Positions 16,439 to 23,649 of a stretch of 64,000 nucleotides of DNA are shown here, piece by piece. A program made the position numbers and the translations under genes. Under the pieces are notes generated by a model. It searched no databases and was not told the origin of the DNA. It was given only the letters and a program-made list of their open reading frames with translations. This DNA is from Emcibacteraceae bacterium (GTDB lineage Bacteria > Pseudomonadota > Alphaproteobacteria > Sphingomonadales > Emcibacteraceae), in the NCBI GenBank assembly GCA_021774795.1, contig JAJFIR010000014.1, forward strand, positions 1 through 64,000, written 5' to 3'. Numbering within the stretch: the stretch's first letter is position 1; each line of letters starts with the position of its first letter.

Positions 16439-16774
16439 TTAACCTGTTTTTTTCTTATTAATTCGACCTGACACCAGACAATCTATATCCGAACTCGCAC
16501 AACAGTTTTCCATCATATAACTGATTAATTCGTCCATGGAAGTCAGGTTCGCATGGTAAATAATTGACCTTCCTTCACGCTTCGAAGTGACCAGACCAGC
16601 GCTGGAAAGATGCGAAAGATGAAAAGAAAGTGTGTTTTGCGGAACCTGAAGTTTTTCACTAAGCAACGTTGCCGCGCAGCCATCCTGGCCATACTCAACA
16701 AGCAGCTTAAATGTTTTAAGCCGCGTTTCCTGCGATAAAGACCCAAATGCCGATAATGCCTCATTAATATCCAT
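16439..16774 (-). CDS. arsR: ArsR-type arsenite-responsive repressor
   Basis: The start chosen is the ATG at 16774 (111 residues); a TTG at 16810 is in frame but coincides with the -35 box. The winged helix is clear: ALSAFGSLSQETRLKTFKLL, LSEKLQVPQNTLSFHLSHLSSAGLV and REGRSIIYHAN. The metal site is not the ELCVCDL type. Instead a C-terminal CCASSDIDC cluster resembles the Acidithiobacillus-type ArsR with three cysteines near its C-terminus. Arsenite binding would release the operator, whose inverted repeat overlaps the start codon. It heads the arsR-acr3 operon. Confidence 0.92.
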   Translation of the reverse strand: MDINEALSAFGSLSQETRLKTFKLLVEYGQDGCAATLLSEKLQVPQNTLSFHLSHLSSAGLVTSKREGRSIIYHANLTSMDELISYMMENCCASSDIDCLVSGRINKKKTG

Positions 16775-16810
16775 ATATCGAGAATTATGGATATATTTAT
16801 GGTTTGTCAA
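16767..16810 (-). promoter_or_regulatory. arsR promoter and operator overlapping the start codon
   Basis: Reading leftward, TTGACA (16810-16805) and TAATTC (16787-16782) have a 17-base spacing. An inverted repeat with nine-base arms (ATATCCATA at 16767-16775 and TATGGATAT at 16786-16794) covers the spacer edge, the -10 box and the ATG at 16774. The predicted transcript start falls at or next to that ATG, so the message would be leaderless. The repeat is the natural ArsR binding site. Confidence 0.65.
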
Positions 16811-16884
16811 GCACTGTTTCCATGCGGCCCTTTTTTATTTTTAAACCCTATGATAATCTGTTTTAAATAACGGCTGAGAACATC

Positions 16885-17961
16885 ATGTTAACAAAAATAA
16901 TCCGCCCATTGATCTGTATTTTAATGATCCAACTTATAAACCAGAATTCATCTGCGCAAACGTTGGGTGATGATGAACTTGTTGCGCAGATAAATCAAAA
17001 TATCGCCGATGGAAAATATAAAAGCGTAATTGCAGCGAAAATAACTGCGGATCAGACAATTGTGCAGTCCTTTGGCGCACTTTCAAGCGACACTAACGAG
17101 CAGCCCAACGAAAACACATTCATTGAAATAAGTTCCAATTCAAAAAGCTTCCTCGGAACCTTGGCTGCGTTGATGATTGATAACGGGGAGCTCGCGCTTG
17201 ATAATCCCATTAATAATTATCTTCCCGACGGCGTAACTCTCGCCTCATTCGAAGGGCGAGACGTCACCATTTTAGATTTGCTTACTCATGCTTCTGGCTT
17301 GCCTATGATGCCACCTGATTATCAGGTGACGGATGAAATTAATCCATACCGAAACTACAGCCAAAATGACTTATGGGCATCCATCAATGCCTTTATACCA
17401 ACCCACAAATCAGGGGAAAAATGGCAATATTCAACTTTCGGTACCAGTATTCTGGCAGAGGCCCTCGCCCATTCGAAAGGACTAACTTATTTTGAGCTTT
17501 TATCCGAATATATCCTGATCCCGCTTGGCATGTCAGATACCCACGTCACTTTAAATATTGATCAACGCCGCCGCCTTGCCCAAGGGCATAATGCGGACGG
17601 CACAAAAACCGATGATTTATTATCCCAAGGGGCATTAAGTGCCGGCAGTTTTATGATATCCACAACCAATGACCTGATTAAATATGTCAAAGCCCAGATG
17701 GGCTTAAGCAGCGTCCTTAGTCATAATGCGTTAAAATTGGGCCGCAAAATTTACCGCACCGACTATATGGCAGGTTTAATGTGGGAAAAAGACGCCGGGT
17801 CGAAGAATGTTTTTAATTTTGGCACCGCGATTGGCTACCGCGCATTCATTGGGTTTAACGAAGATGGAAGCGCAGGAGCAGTCGTTCTTACAAACATCAG
17901 ATACGGAACCATAGATATCGGGAAACGCATATTGGACAGTGAATATTTGTTAAACGATTAA
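16885..17961 (+). CDS. Exported serine hydrolase, class C beta-lactamase-like fold
   Basis: The protein has 358 residues with a signal peptide to about residue 25 (NSSAQT). The PF00144 fold is shown by a SxxK motif at 84-87 (SNSK, usually preceded by a glycine), ALMIDNGELALDNPINNYLP, LLTHASGLP, and EKWQYSTFGTSILAEAL. In the last block the usual Tyr-Ser/Ala-Asn is Tyr-Ser-Thr (182-184). The expected His-Thr-Gly near the C-terminus is replaced by FGTAIGYRAF. These changes suggest an esterase or peptidase, or a weakened enzyme, rather than a beta-lactamase. Its end overlaps the convergent racemase gene by four bases. Confidence 0.78.
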   Translation: MLTKIIRPLICILMIQLINQNSSAQTLGDDELVAQINQNIADGKYKSVIAAKITADQTIVQSFGALSSDTNEQPNENTFIEISSNSKSFLGTLAALMIDNGELALDNPINNYLPDGVTLASFEGRDVTILDLLTHASGLPMMPPDYQVTDEINPYRNYSQNDLWASINAFIPTHKSGEKWQYSTFGTSILAEALAHSKGLTYFELLSEYILIPLGMSDTHVTLNIDQRRRLAQGHNADGTKTDDLLSQGALSAGSFMISTTNDLIKYVKAQMGLSSVLSHNALKLGRKIYRTDYMAGLMWEKDAGSKNVFNFGTAIGYRAFIGFNEDGSAGAVVLTNIRYGTIDIGKRILDSEYLLND

Positions 17962-18656
17962 CCGGAGTTCAACGCCAGTTCGATCGCTTTTTCGCCGTGG
18001 ATGGCTGTGGTATCAAGCAGCGGGACGCCTGTATCCGTTTGTTTGACCAGTATGCCTATTTCTGTGCAGCCTAATATGACTGCTTCTGCACCCGAAGCGG
18101 CAAGACTTTCGATAATCCGTAAATATTCTTTGCGTGAGCTGTCTTCAATTTTACCAAGGCAAAGTTCCTGCATAATCACGTCATGAACGATTTTCCTGTC
18201 TACTTCATCGGGTGTTATCACGCTAATGCCGTGTTCGCTTTCTAATCTGCCTTTATAAAAATCTTTTTCCATCGTAAAGGCAGTGCCAAGCAAGCCAACT
18301 TTTCTAATGTTGCTGGATTTAATGACATCTGCCGTTGCATCGGCAATATGCAAAATAGGAATATTGATATTTTCTTCAATTTGCGGTGCAACAATATGCA
18401 TCGTGTTGGTGCAAATAAGCAAAAAATCGGCTCCTGCCGCTTCAATACGCTTTGCCGCGTCCGATAGCATCACTGCGGACGCATCCCAATCACCAGATTT
18501 CTGCATTTTTTCAATGGGGGCAAAATCAACGCTGATCATGGCAATTTTCGCGGAATGTAGACCGCCAAGTGCTTTTTTTACCCCTTCATTAAGATCGCTA
18601 TAATAATGGGCCGTGCTTTCCCAACTCATCCCGCCAAGTAATCCGATTGTTTTCAT
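17958..18656 (-). CDS. Aspartate/glutamate racemase family protein
   Basis: The protein has 232 residues. The N-terminus MKTIGLLGGMSWESTAHYY is the hallmark of the YgeA/aspartate racemase group. The two catalytic cysteines lie in LLICTNTMH (about residue 83) and ILGCTEIGIL (about residue 197), one in each pseudo-symmetric half. The enzyme needs no PLP and interconverts L- and D-amino acids (aspartate, glutamate or broader). It is cytoplasmic. It follows the DinB-like gene after six bases on the same strand, so they are probably one transcript. Confidence 0.92.
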   Translation of the reverse strand: MKTIGLLGGMSWESTAHYYSDLNEGVKKALGGLHSAKIAMISVDFAPIEKMQKSGDWDASAVMLSDAAKRIEAAGADFLLICTNTMHIVAPQIEENINIPILHIADATADVIKSSNIRKVGLLGTAFTMEKDFYKGRLESEHGISVITPDEVDRKIVHDVIMQELCLGKIEDSSRKEYLRIIESLAASGAEAVILGCTEIGILVKQTDTGVPLLDTTAIHGEKAIELALNSG

Positions 18657-18661
18657 AACAT

Positions 18662-19195
18662 TTATGCCATTTCAGATTGTGGAAAATTGAAGAACGCCGT
18701 CGGGTTCATATCTCCCTGACGCATATAAGTGTCAATATTACCCAAATGATAGGCATAATGCGCATATAAAGCCCACAGGAAGCCCATTGCGCTATATTCG
18801 CCGCCCTGGAACCATACAGTCTTTGTCAGCTGCTCTGCGGTGATCCCTTTAATCATTTCCATACAGTTTTCGTGGATTTCTCGCCCGCGTTTAATAAAAT
18901 CACCACCGTAAACTTCGTTGCTGAGTTCATTATTGATAGGAAGCGGAATTTCCCCGCCGTCTTCTACCGCAAGCAAGGATCGGATAAACCCGTCTTCACT
19001 GGTTGTTAAATGAACATATAATCCTTTTATTGTAATATTTTCCAATCTGTCGCCGAAACTTACACCCGGTCCTTCTAGCGGAATCCATTCATATTTATCT
19101 TCCGGTGTTTTATGGATATAGGTTTCAACAAAATCAAACAAACGATCAAACATAATTAAAAATCGTTCAAATTCGGTCATAGGCATGATGGGCAT
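18662..19195 (-). CDS. DinB-family four-helix protein
   Basis: The protein has 177 residues. GGAGAGCG lies just before the ATG. It is predicted all-helical. Histidines in LYVHLTTSEDGF and LYAHYAYHLGNIDTYMRQ are placed like the metal-binding triad of the DinB/YfiT superfamily (one in the second helix, two in the last). Members are metal-dependent thiol transferases or stress proteins of unknown role. The C-terminal HxxYHLGNI block is the most diagnostic part. It precedes the racemase gene by six bases. Confidence 0.75.
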   Translation of the reverse strand: MPIMPMTEFERFLIMFDRLFDFVETYIHKTPEDKYEWIPLEGPGVSFGDRLENITIKGLYVHLTTSEDGFIRSLLAVEDGGEIPLPINNELSNEVYGGDFIKRGREIHENCMEMIKGITAEQLTKTVWFQGGEYSAMGFLWALYAHYAYHLGNIDTYMRQGDMNPTAFFNFPQSEMA

Positions 19196-19275
19196 ATACG
19201 CTCTCCTGAAATAAGCTCAAATTTTATTGTGCCACTATTTCATAAAAGCCAAAAATTGCAAGAAAATAGCCATAA

Positions 19276-19305
19276 AAAACCCGAAGCTGGTTTCCTTCGG
19301 GTTTT
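19276..19305 (-). terminator. Rho-independent terminator after the dienelactone hydrolase gene
   Basis: An 11-base inverted repeat (AAAACCCGAAG at 19276-19286 and CTTCGGGTTTT at 19295-19305) with an eight-base loop lies 17 bases past the stop codon at 19323. It has A runs on one side and T runs on the other, so it can act in both directions. Confidence 0.85.
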
Positions 19306-19322
19306 ATCTGTAGTAATTAATA

Positions 19323-20213
19323 TTATCTCAGTTTCTGATCGAAAAACAGCAAGGTTTGCTCCCAGGCTTCTGTGGCTGCTTTTTTATCGTAGCGCGCTTC
19401 ATTGCTGTCATTGTTAAACGCGTGCTGCGCGCCCCACCAGATTTTCAGATCATAATCAATCTTCGCTGCTTCAAGATCGGTTCGGTACTGCGGGATAAAA
19501 GCCATCTGACGGCTATCCATTTCCCCATAATGCATCATCATCGGCACACGAATTTTTGGCACGTCTTCCGCCGATGGACGGCCACCATAATAAACCACCG
19601 CCGCATCAAGACTATCGGAACCAACAGCCATGCGGCCCGACATGCTGCCACCCCAACAAAACCCAACGGTGCCTACTTTACCGGTTGAATCCGCATGGTT
19701 TGCCAGATAGTCAACGGCAATCAGGTAAACCTGTCTTGCTTCCTCAGCATCAATTTGCCGTATCATTTCCCGACCTTCGTCATCATCCTTTGCCCGCCGT
19801 CCCAGCAGAGAAACCGCGTCCGGTGCAAGAACCATATACCCTTCAAGGGCAACGCGGCGCGCCACGTCCATAATGTGGCCATTGAGACCCCGATTTTCGT
19901 GAATTACGACAACACACGGCAGTTTGCCCATCGCATCCTTCGGGCGCGCTGCATACGCATATACATCCTTACCTGCTACTTTTAATGTAACATCTCCCGT
20001 CGTCAAGCGGTCATCATCCGGCTGTGTAATCATCGCTTCTGCGTTGCTTTCAAGCATCGGCAACAGACTATTGGCCGTGACCATTCCACCAACCATAAGG
20101 GATAAATTTTTCATAAATTTACGCCTGTCACCATCACCATGAGTAAAATTATGATAAAGGTCGATCACATCCTGCGTGATAAGACTTCTATTGATATCGA
20201 TATTATTTTCCAT
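19323..20213 (-). CDS. Dienelactone hydrolase family protein, Tat-type
   Basis: The protein has 296 residues. An alpha/beta hydrolase core has the nucleophile Cys in VGFCWGGSMSG, an acid in YGEMDSRQ and the His in WGAQHAFNND, the Cys-Asp-His triad of dienelactone hydrolases. HENRGLNGHI is the oxyanion-side block. The N-terminus is long: about 28 residues precede DRRKFMKN, a twin-arginine motif followed by a hydrophobic GGMVTANSLLPML segment. This places the enzyme in the periplasm in folded form. A paralogue with the same unusual N-terminus lies at 59028-59924. The physiological ester is unknown. Confidence 0.88.
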   Translation of the reverse strand: MENNIDINRSLITQDVIDLYHNFTHGDGDRRKFMKNLSLMVGGMVTANSLLPMLESNAEAMITQPDDDRLTTGDVTLKVAGKDVYAYAARPKDAMGKLPCVVVIHENRGLNGHIMDVARRVALEGYMVLAPDAVSLLGRRAKDDDEGREMIRQIDAEEARQVYLIAVDYLANHADSTGKVGTVGFCWGGSMSGRMAVGSDSLDAAVVYYGGRPSAEDVPKIRVPMMMHYGEMDSRQMAFIPQYRTDLEAAKIDYDLKIWWGAQHAFNNDSNEARYDKKAATEAWEQTLLFFDQKLR

Positions 20214-20282
20214 TGCTCATTCCCTATATAATTTGAAGTTTATAATTTAAAACCTGCTTCGCTGCTCCCCATCATAATACGG

Positions 20283-21518
20283 TTAATCCTTATAAACCCT
20301 GCCTTCTTTCATCACGAAAACGATATTTTCTATATCTTTTATTTCTTCAAGTGGATTGCCGCTAACCGCGATAATATCAGCTATCTTCCCGACTTCGATC
20401 GTGCCAAGATCGTCTGACAAGTCAAGAAGATCCGCGCTATTAACCGTTCCGGCTTTAAGGGCATCCGCATTAGCCATCCCCAGCTCAACAAACCGTTCTA
20501 CTTCGCGATAGTTTTTCCCGTGTGGCACAACACCCGCGTCAGTGCCGGTGGCAATTTTGACGCCTTTTTTATAGGCTTCATATATCTTCTTAGGGTTATT
20601 TTCATAGAATTTAGTTTCATGCGCTACCATTTCAGGATCAGATTCAGGATCGGCGATATCCTCTTCGATCATATCCATTACGGCGACGGTCGGAACATAA
20701 TAAACACCCTCCCTGATCATAATTTCCATCGCTTCATCGTTTATGAATGAACCATGTTCGATTGATGAAACACCATATTTCAGAACATGAAGCGCACTGG
20801 CGCGTGGATGGGAGTGGGCCGCTACCTTGATTTCATATTTTTTGGCTACTTCCGTAATGGCTTCAATTTCATCATCAAAAAACATCGGCGCGCCTTCTTC
20901 ATTTGAACAAAACTGACCACCGCTGCATGATGAATATATTTTAATCCAGTCTGCGCCGCTTGTGATCATATCGCGGGTAGTGCGCCTACAACTCTCAACG
21001 CCATTACATTCCTTGCCGTTATCCCGACCGCCAACACCGATAATGTTACCGGCCGACAAAATACGCGGCCCGATAACATCGCCATCAGCCACAGCTTTTC
21101 TAAGCTTGAAAATAGTGTCGTCTGCGGCGCCAAGGTCACGAACGGTGGTGACACCTACCATCAATGTCTTATAGGCGTTGGTTACACCGTTAAGCGCATA
21201 ATCTGCGGGGTTATCCCCTCTCGACGCCAAATGTACATGCACGTCCATCAAACCTGCCATCACAAACTTGTCTTTTAAATCTACGATGGTCACGTCGGCG
21301 TCACCATCTTCGTTGACGTAGGACGGTTTAATACCCTTAATTTTTCCATCTTCGACAATTATTGATTGCCGTTCCAGTGTAGCGTTGCCAGCAACCGCCA
21401 TCAAAGTACCCGCATGAATGATCGTGATTTTTCTTGTTTCTTCCTCAGCCTCGTCTTGGGCAAACCCCATAGACATGACGCTTAAGAACCAAACGCTTAT
21501 GATGATAAGATAGCGCAT
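20283..21518 (-). CDS. Exported amidohydrolase, imidazolonepropionase-like
   Basis: The protein has 411 residues with a signal peptide to about residue 20 (SMGFAQ). The metal-dependent amidohydrolase fold is clear: VMAGLMDVHVHLAS with the first two His ligands, a Lys in DWIKIYSS, HSHPRA and SIEHGSF for the next His residues, and GTDAGVVPHG with the catalytic Asp. LGTIEVGKIADIIAVSGNPL closes the beta-sandwich domain. Related exported proteins cleave dipeptides or other amides (Xaa-Pro dipeptidase-like). Two cysteine pairs (NGKECNGVESCRR and SSCSGGQFC) may form disulfides in the periplasm. The gene stands alone. Confidence 0.88.
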   Translation of the reverse strand: MRYLIIISVWFLSVMSMGFAQDEAEEETRKITIIHAGTLMAVAGNATLERQSIIVEDGKIKGIKPSYVNEDGDADVTIVDLKDKFVMAGLMDVHVHLASRGDNPADYALNGVTNAYKTLMVGVTTVRDLGAADDTIFKLRKAVADGDVIGPRILSAGNIIGVGGRDNGKECNGVESCRRTTRDMITSGADWIKIYSSCSGGQFCSNEEGAPMFFDDEIEAITEVAKKYEIKVAAHSHPRASALHVLKYGVSSIEHGSFINDEAMEIMIREGVYYVPTVAVMDMIEEDIADPESDPEMVAHETKFYENNPKKIYEAYKKGVKIATGTDAGVVPHGKNYREVERFVELGMANADALKAGTVNSADLLDLSDDLGTIEVGKIADIIAVSGNPLEEIKDIENIVFVMKEGRVYKD

Positions 21519-21621
21519 TTTTTTCTCCCTCTATTATTGTTATCATCATAATTAATCAAACAACGGGGATTGGCAATAAAATTCGGCCCCGTGCTCTTAA
21601 CTGTTCGCCTAAATAATATGT

Positions 21622-23511
21622 TTAAACGTTAATGGCTTCATTGATTGCAGTCGGAATTAAGTGAAACGGGTCCAGATGTTTGCTTCCGTCGGCGACGCCA
21701 TCTTCCGTTACCGTAATCTTATGAACATCAATATAAAGGATACCTTTTTCTTCCGACTTTTGCTTTATCACACGGTTAAATTCCAAAATGGCTTCTATGG
21801 CATCTGCACTACCGTCAACATCCAATGTTGTTAGCGGGGCGGCGACCCCGCAATGAATGGGCTTAAGACCAGCTTCCAGTGCTGCATTGTATGAAAAATC
21901 GAAATAACCACTCGCTGTCTGCTCTGCGACTTCTTTTACAGACTTGCCAAGTTTTTTCGCCGCAACCGTTATCCCCTCGTCAACACGCGTGTCAATAGTC
22001 CCGATGTTAAAAATCACCTCTGAGCCATCCGGTATAGCAGTAAGATGAAATTCGACCGATGACTTATACTTATTGTGCTGCGGTTGTGAAAGATGAAACG
22101 CTTTAATACCGGCTATCCACTTTACCTCGGCAATATAATCTTTCCCGTCTTTATGAATGGTGTGGCCTCTGTTTGCGAGTGTGAGGCTTGGCCCTACAAC
22201 CCATATTTTCTCGTTATCGGGTTTTTCCGCGCGTTGTACGCCACTATTATGTTTGTAAAGCCGCTTAAGAAGCGTTCTATAGGCGTGGCAGAATTGAATT
22301 TTTCTAGGCTCGTTCCTGATAGTATCAAGAAGTTCATCGGTTAGCCGTTCTATATAGTCGGCAGTTTTATCCTCATTTCCCATAATATGGTTCATGATCG
22401 CCAGATTGGAAATACTTACCGGACCGTCCGGCAACAATTCCAGTGCCCTTTCAAATTTTTCGATGGCCGCCGGAAAATCACTTTTTTCACCGTAGGTATT
22501 CGCTGCATTATGAATTATCTCAAGCCCGGTGGGATTTAATGCTATAGCTTGCTCAAAAAATTGCACGGCTTCATCAAATTTACCCAACTCTCTGAAAGCA
22601 TTACCCATGTTATTTTGGGTTTTCCACGTAGATTTATCCAAACTCAAGGCGAATAAATATTGCTCTATAGCACCTTCATAATCGCCTTTTTTTTGCAATA
22701 TGTTACCCAAATTATTGTATGCGTCTAAATAAGTGGGCTCAATTTCTATGGCTTTTTCAAATAACTTTTGCGCCTTATCTTCATCCACGAGCGCAAGGTA
22801 ACAAAGTGCCAGATCATGATAAGCTCCCGGAAACTCTGGCTCCAAAGAAATGCACTTTTCATAACATTTAATCGCATTCTCATGATCCTGTTTGTCCCTA
22901 TATGTTCCCGCTATTGCATACTGAATCTGCAAGTTCTTAGGAAGCAGTTCATCCATTAAATTTAAACAATTTAATGCTTTGTCAAACTGTCCCAATTGAC
23001 GATAAATATTACTCATATTATTAAAAGAAGCGATGTGATCCGGTTTTAATTCCACGGCACGCGCGTAACACTGAGTTGCTTTTTCAAATTGGCTTAAAGC
23101 CTTATAAGTATTACCCAAATTATAGTGAGCACTAGCCTTAAACTTGTTATCGGACACAGCTTTCTCAAAAAATGGCAGTGCTTCCTCTGTTTTACCCTGC
23201 GAAGCGAGCGCAGCACCCAACAATTCATCTAATTCCGTCACATCAGGAAAACGTTCCATCAGCATCTTACATTTAATCTCTACTTCCCGAAATTGACCTT
23301 TCTTAAAAAGATCATTTAGCTCGGTCAATTCATGACGAAATAAGCTGTTTGGATTTATTTTCTTTGCTTCTGCTATCGCTTCTTTATGTCCGGGATATTT
23401 TCTGACAACTGCATCAAAATATTTCATTGCTTCGTCGTTGTTCCCCGAAGCCGCAGCTTTTTTTCCAAGCTCCAGTGCCTGAAGTGCGGATATAGACTTT
23501 TGCTTACTCAT
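21622..23511 (-). CDS. TPR protein with C-terminal SGNH-hydrolase-like domain
   Basis: The protein has 629 residues and no signal peptide. Residues about 1-400 contain roughly ten tetratricopeptide repeats (ASAHYNLGNTYKALSQFEKA, LDAYNNLGNILQKKGDYEGA). From about residue 430 a separate alpha/beta domain follows: KIWVVGPSLTLANRG, VIFNIGTIDTR (comparable to the GEID block of sugar-related SGNH proteins) and a final DGSKHLDPFHLIPTAI with Asp and His in the order of an SGNH catalytic dyad. The architecture resembles TPR enzymes acting on glycans or protein-linked sugars. The SGNH assignment is inference from spacing and motif shape. It lies downstream of the first sensor kinase gene, 138 bases away. 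Confidence 0.7.
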   Translation of the reverse strand: MSKQKSISALQALELGKKAAASGNNDEAMKYFDAVVRKYPGHKEAIAEAKKINPNSLFRHELTELNDLFKKGQFREVEIKCKMLMERFPDVTELDELLGAALASQGKTEEALPFFEKAVSDNKFKASAHYNLGNTYKALSQFEKATQCYARAVELKPDHIASFNNMSNIYRQLGQFDKALNCLNLMDELLPKNLQIQYAIAGTYRDKQDHENAIKCYEKCISLEPEFPGAYHDLALCYLALVDEDKAQKLFEKAIEIEPTYLDAYNNLGNILQKKGDYEGAIEQYLFALSLDKSTWKTQNNMGNAFRELGKFDEAVQFFEQAIALNPTGLEIIHNAANTYGEKSDFPAAIEKFERALELLPDGPVSISNLAIMNHIMGNEDKTADYIERLTDELLDTIRNEPRKIQFCHAYRTLLKRLYKHNSGVQRAEKPDNEKIWVVGPSLTLANRGHTIHKDGKDYIAEVKWIAGIKAFHLSQPQHNKYKSSVEFHLTAIPDGSEVIFNIGTIDTRVDEGITVAAKKLGKSVKEVAEQTASGYFDFSYNAALEAGLKPIHCGVAAPLTTLDVDGSADAIEAILEFNRVIKQKSEEKGILYIDVHKITVTEDGVADGSKHLDPFHLIPTAINEAINV

Positions 23512-23649
23512 GTAATCTGCTTCTCTATGAAAATTATAATATTTTAAGAGATATACAGTTGCCGTTCGTTAAATGCAAATTAGCAAAGCAAAAAAAACAA
23601 AATTGATAATGTATGTCAGAAGTAACAGCAAAAAGAAACCGACTTTATC

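Noticed and set aside
16775-16810. Longer ArsR start at the TTG at 16810
   Set aside because: The TTG is part of the TTGACA -35 box, and the extra residues do not match the family; the ATG at 16774 fits.
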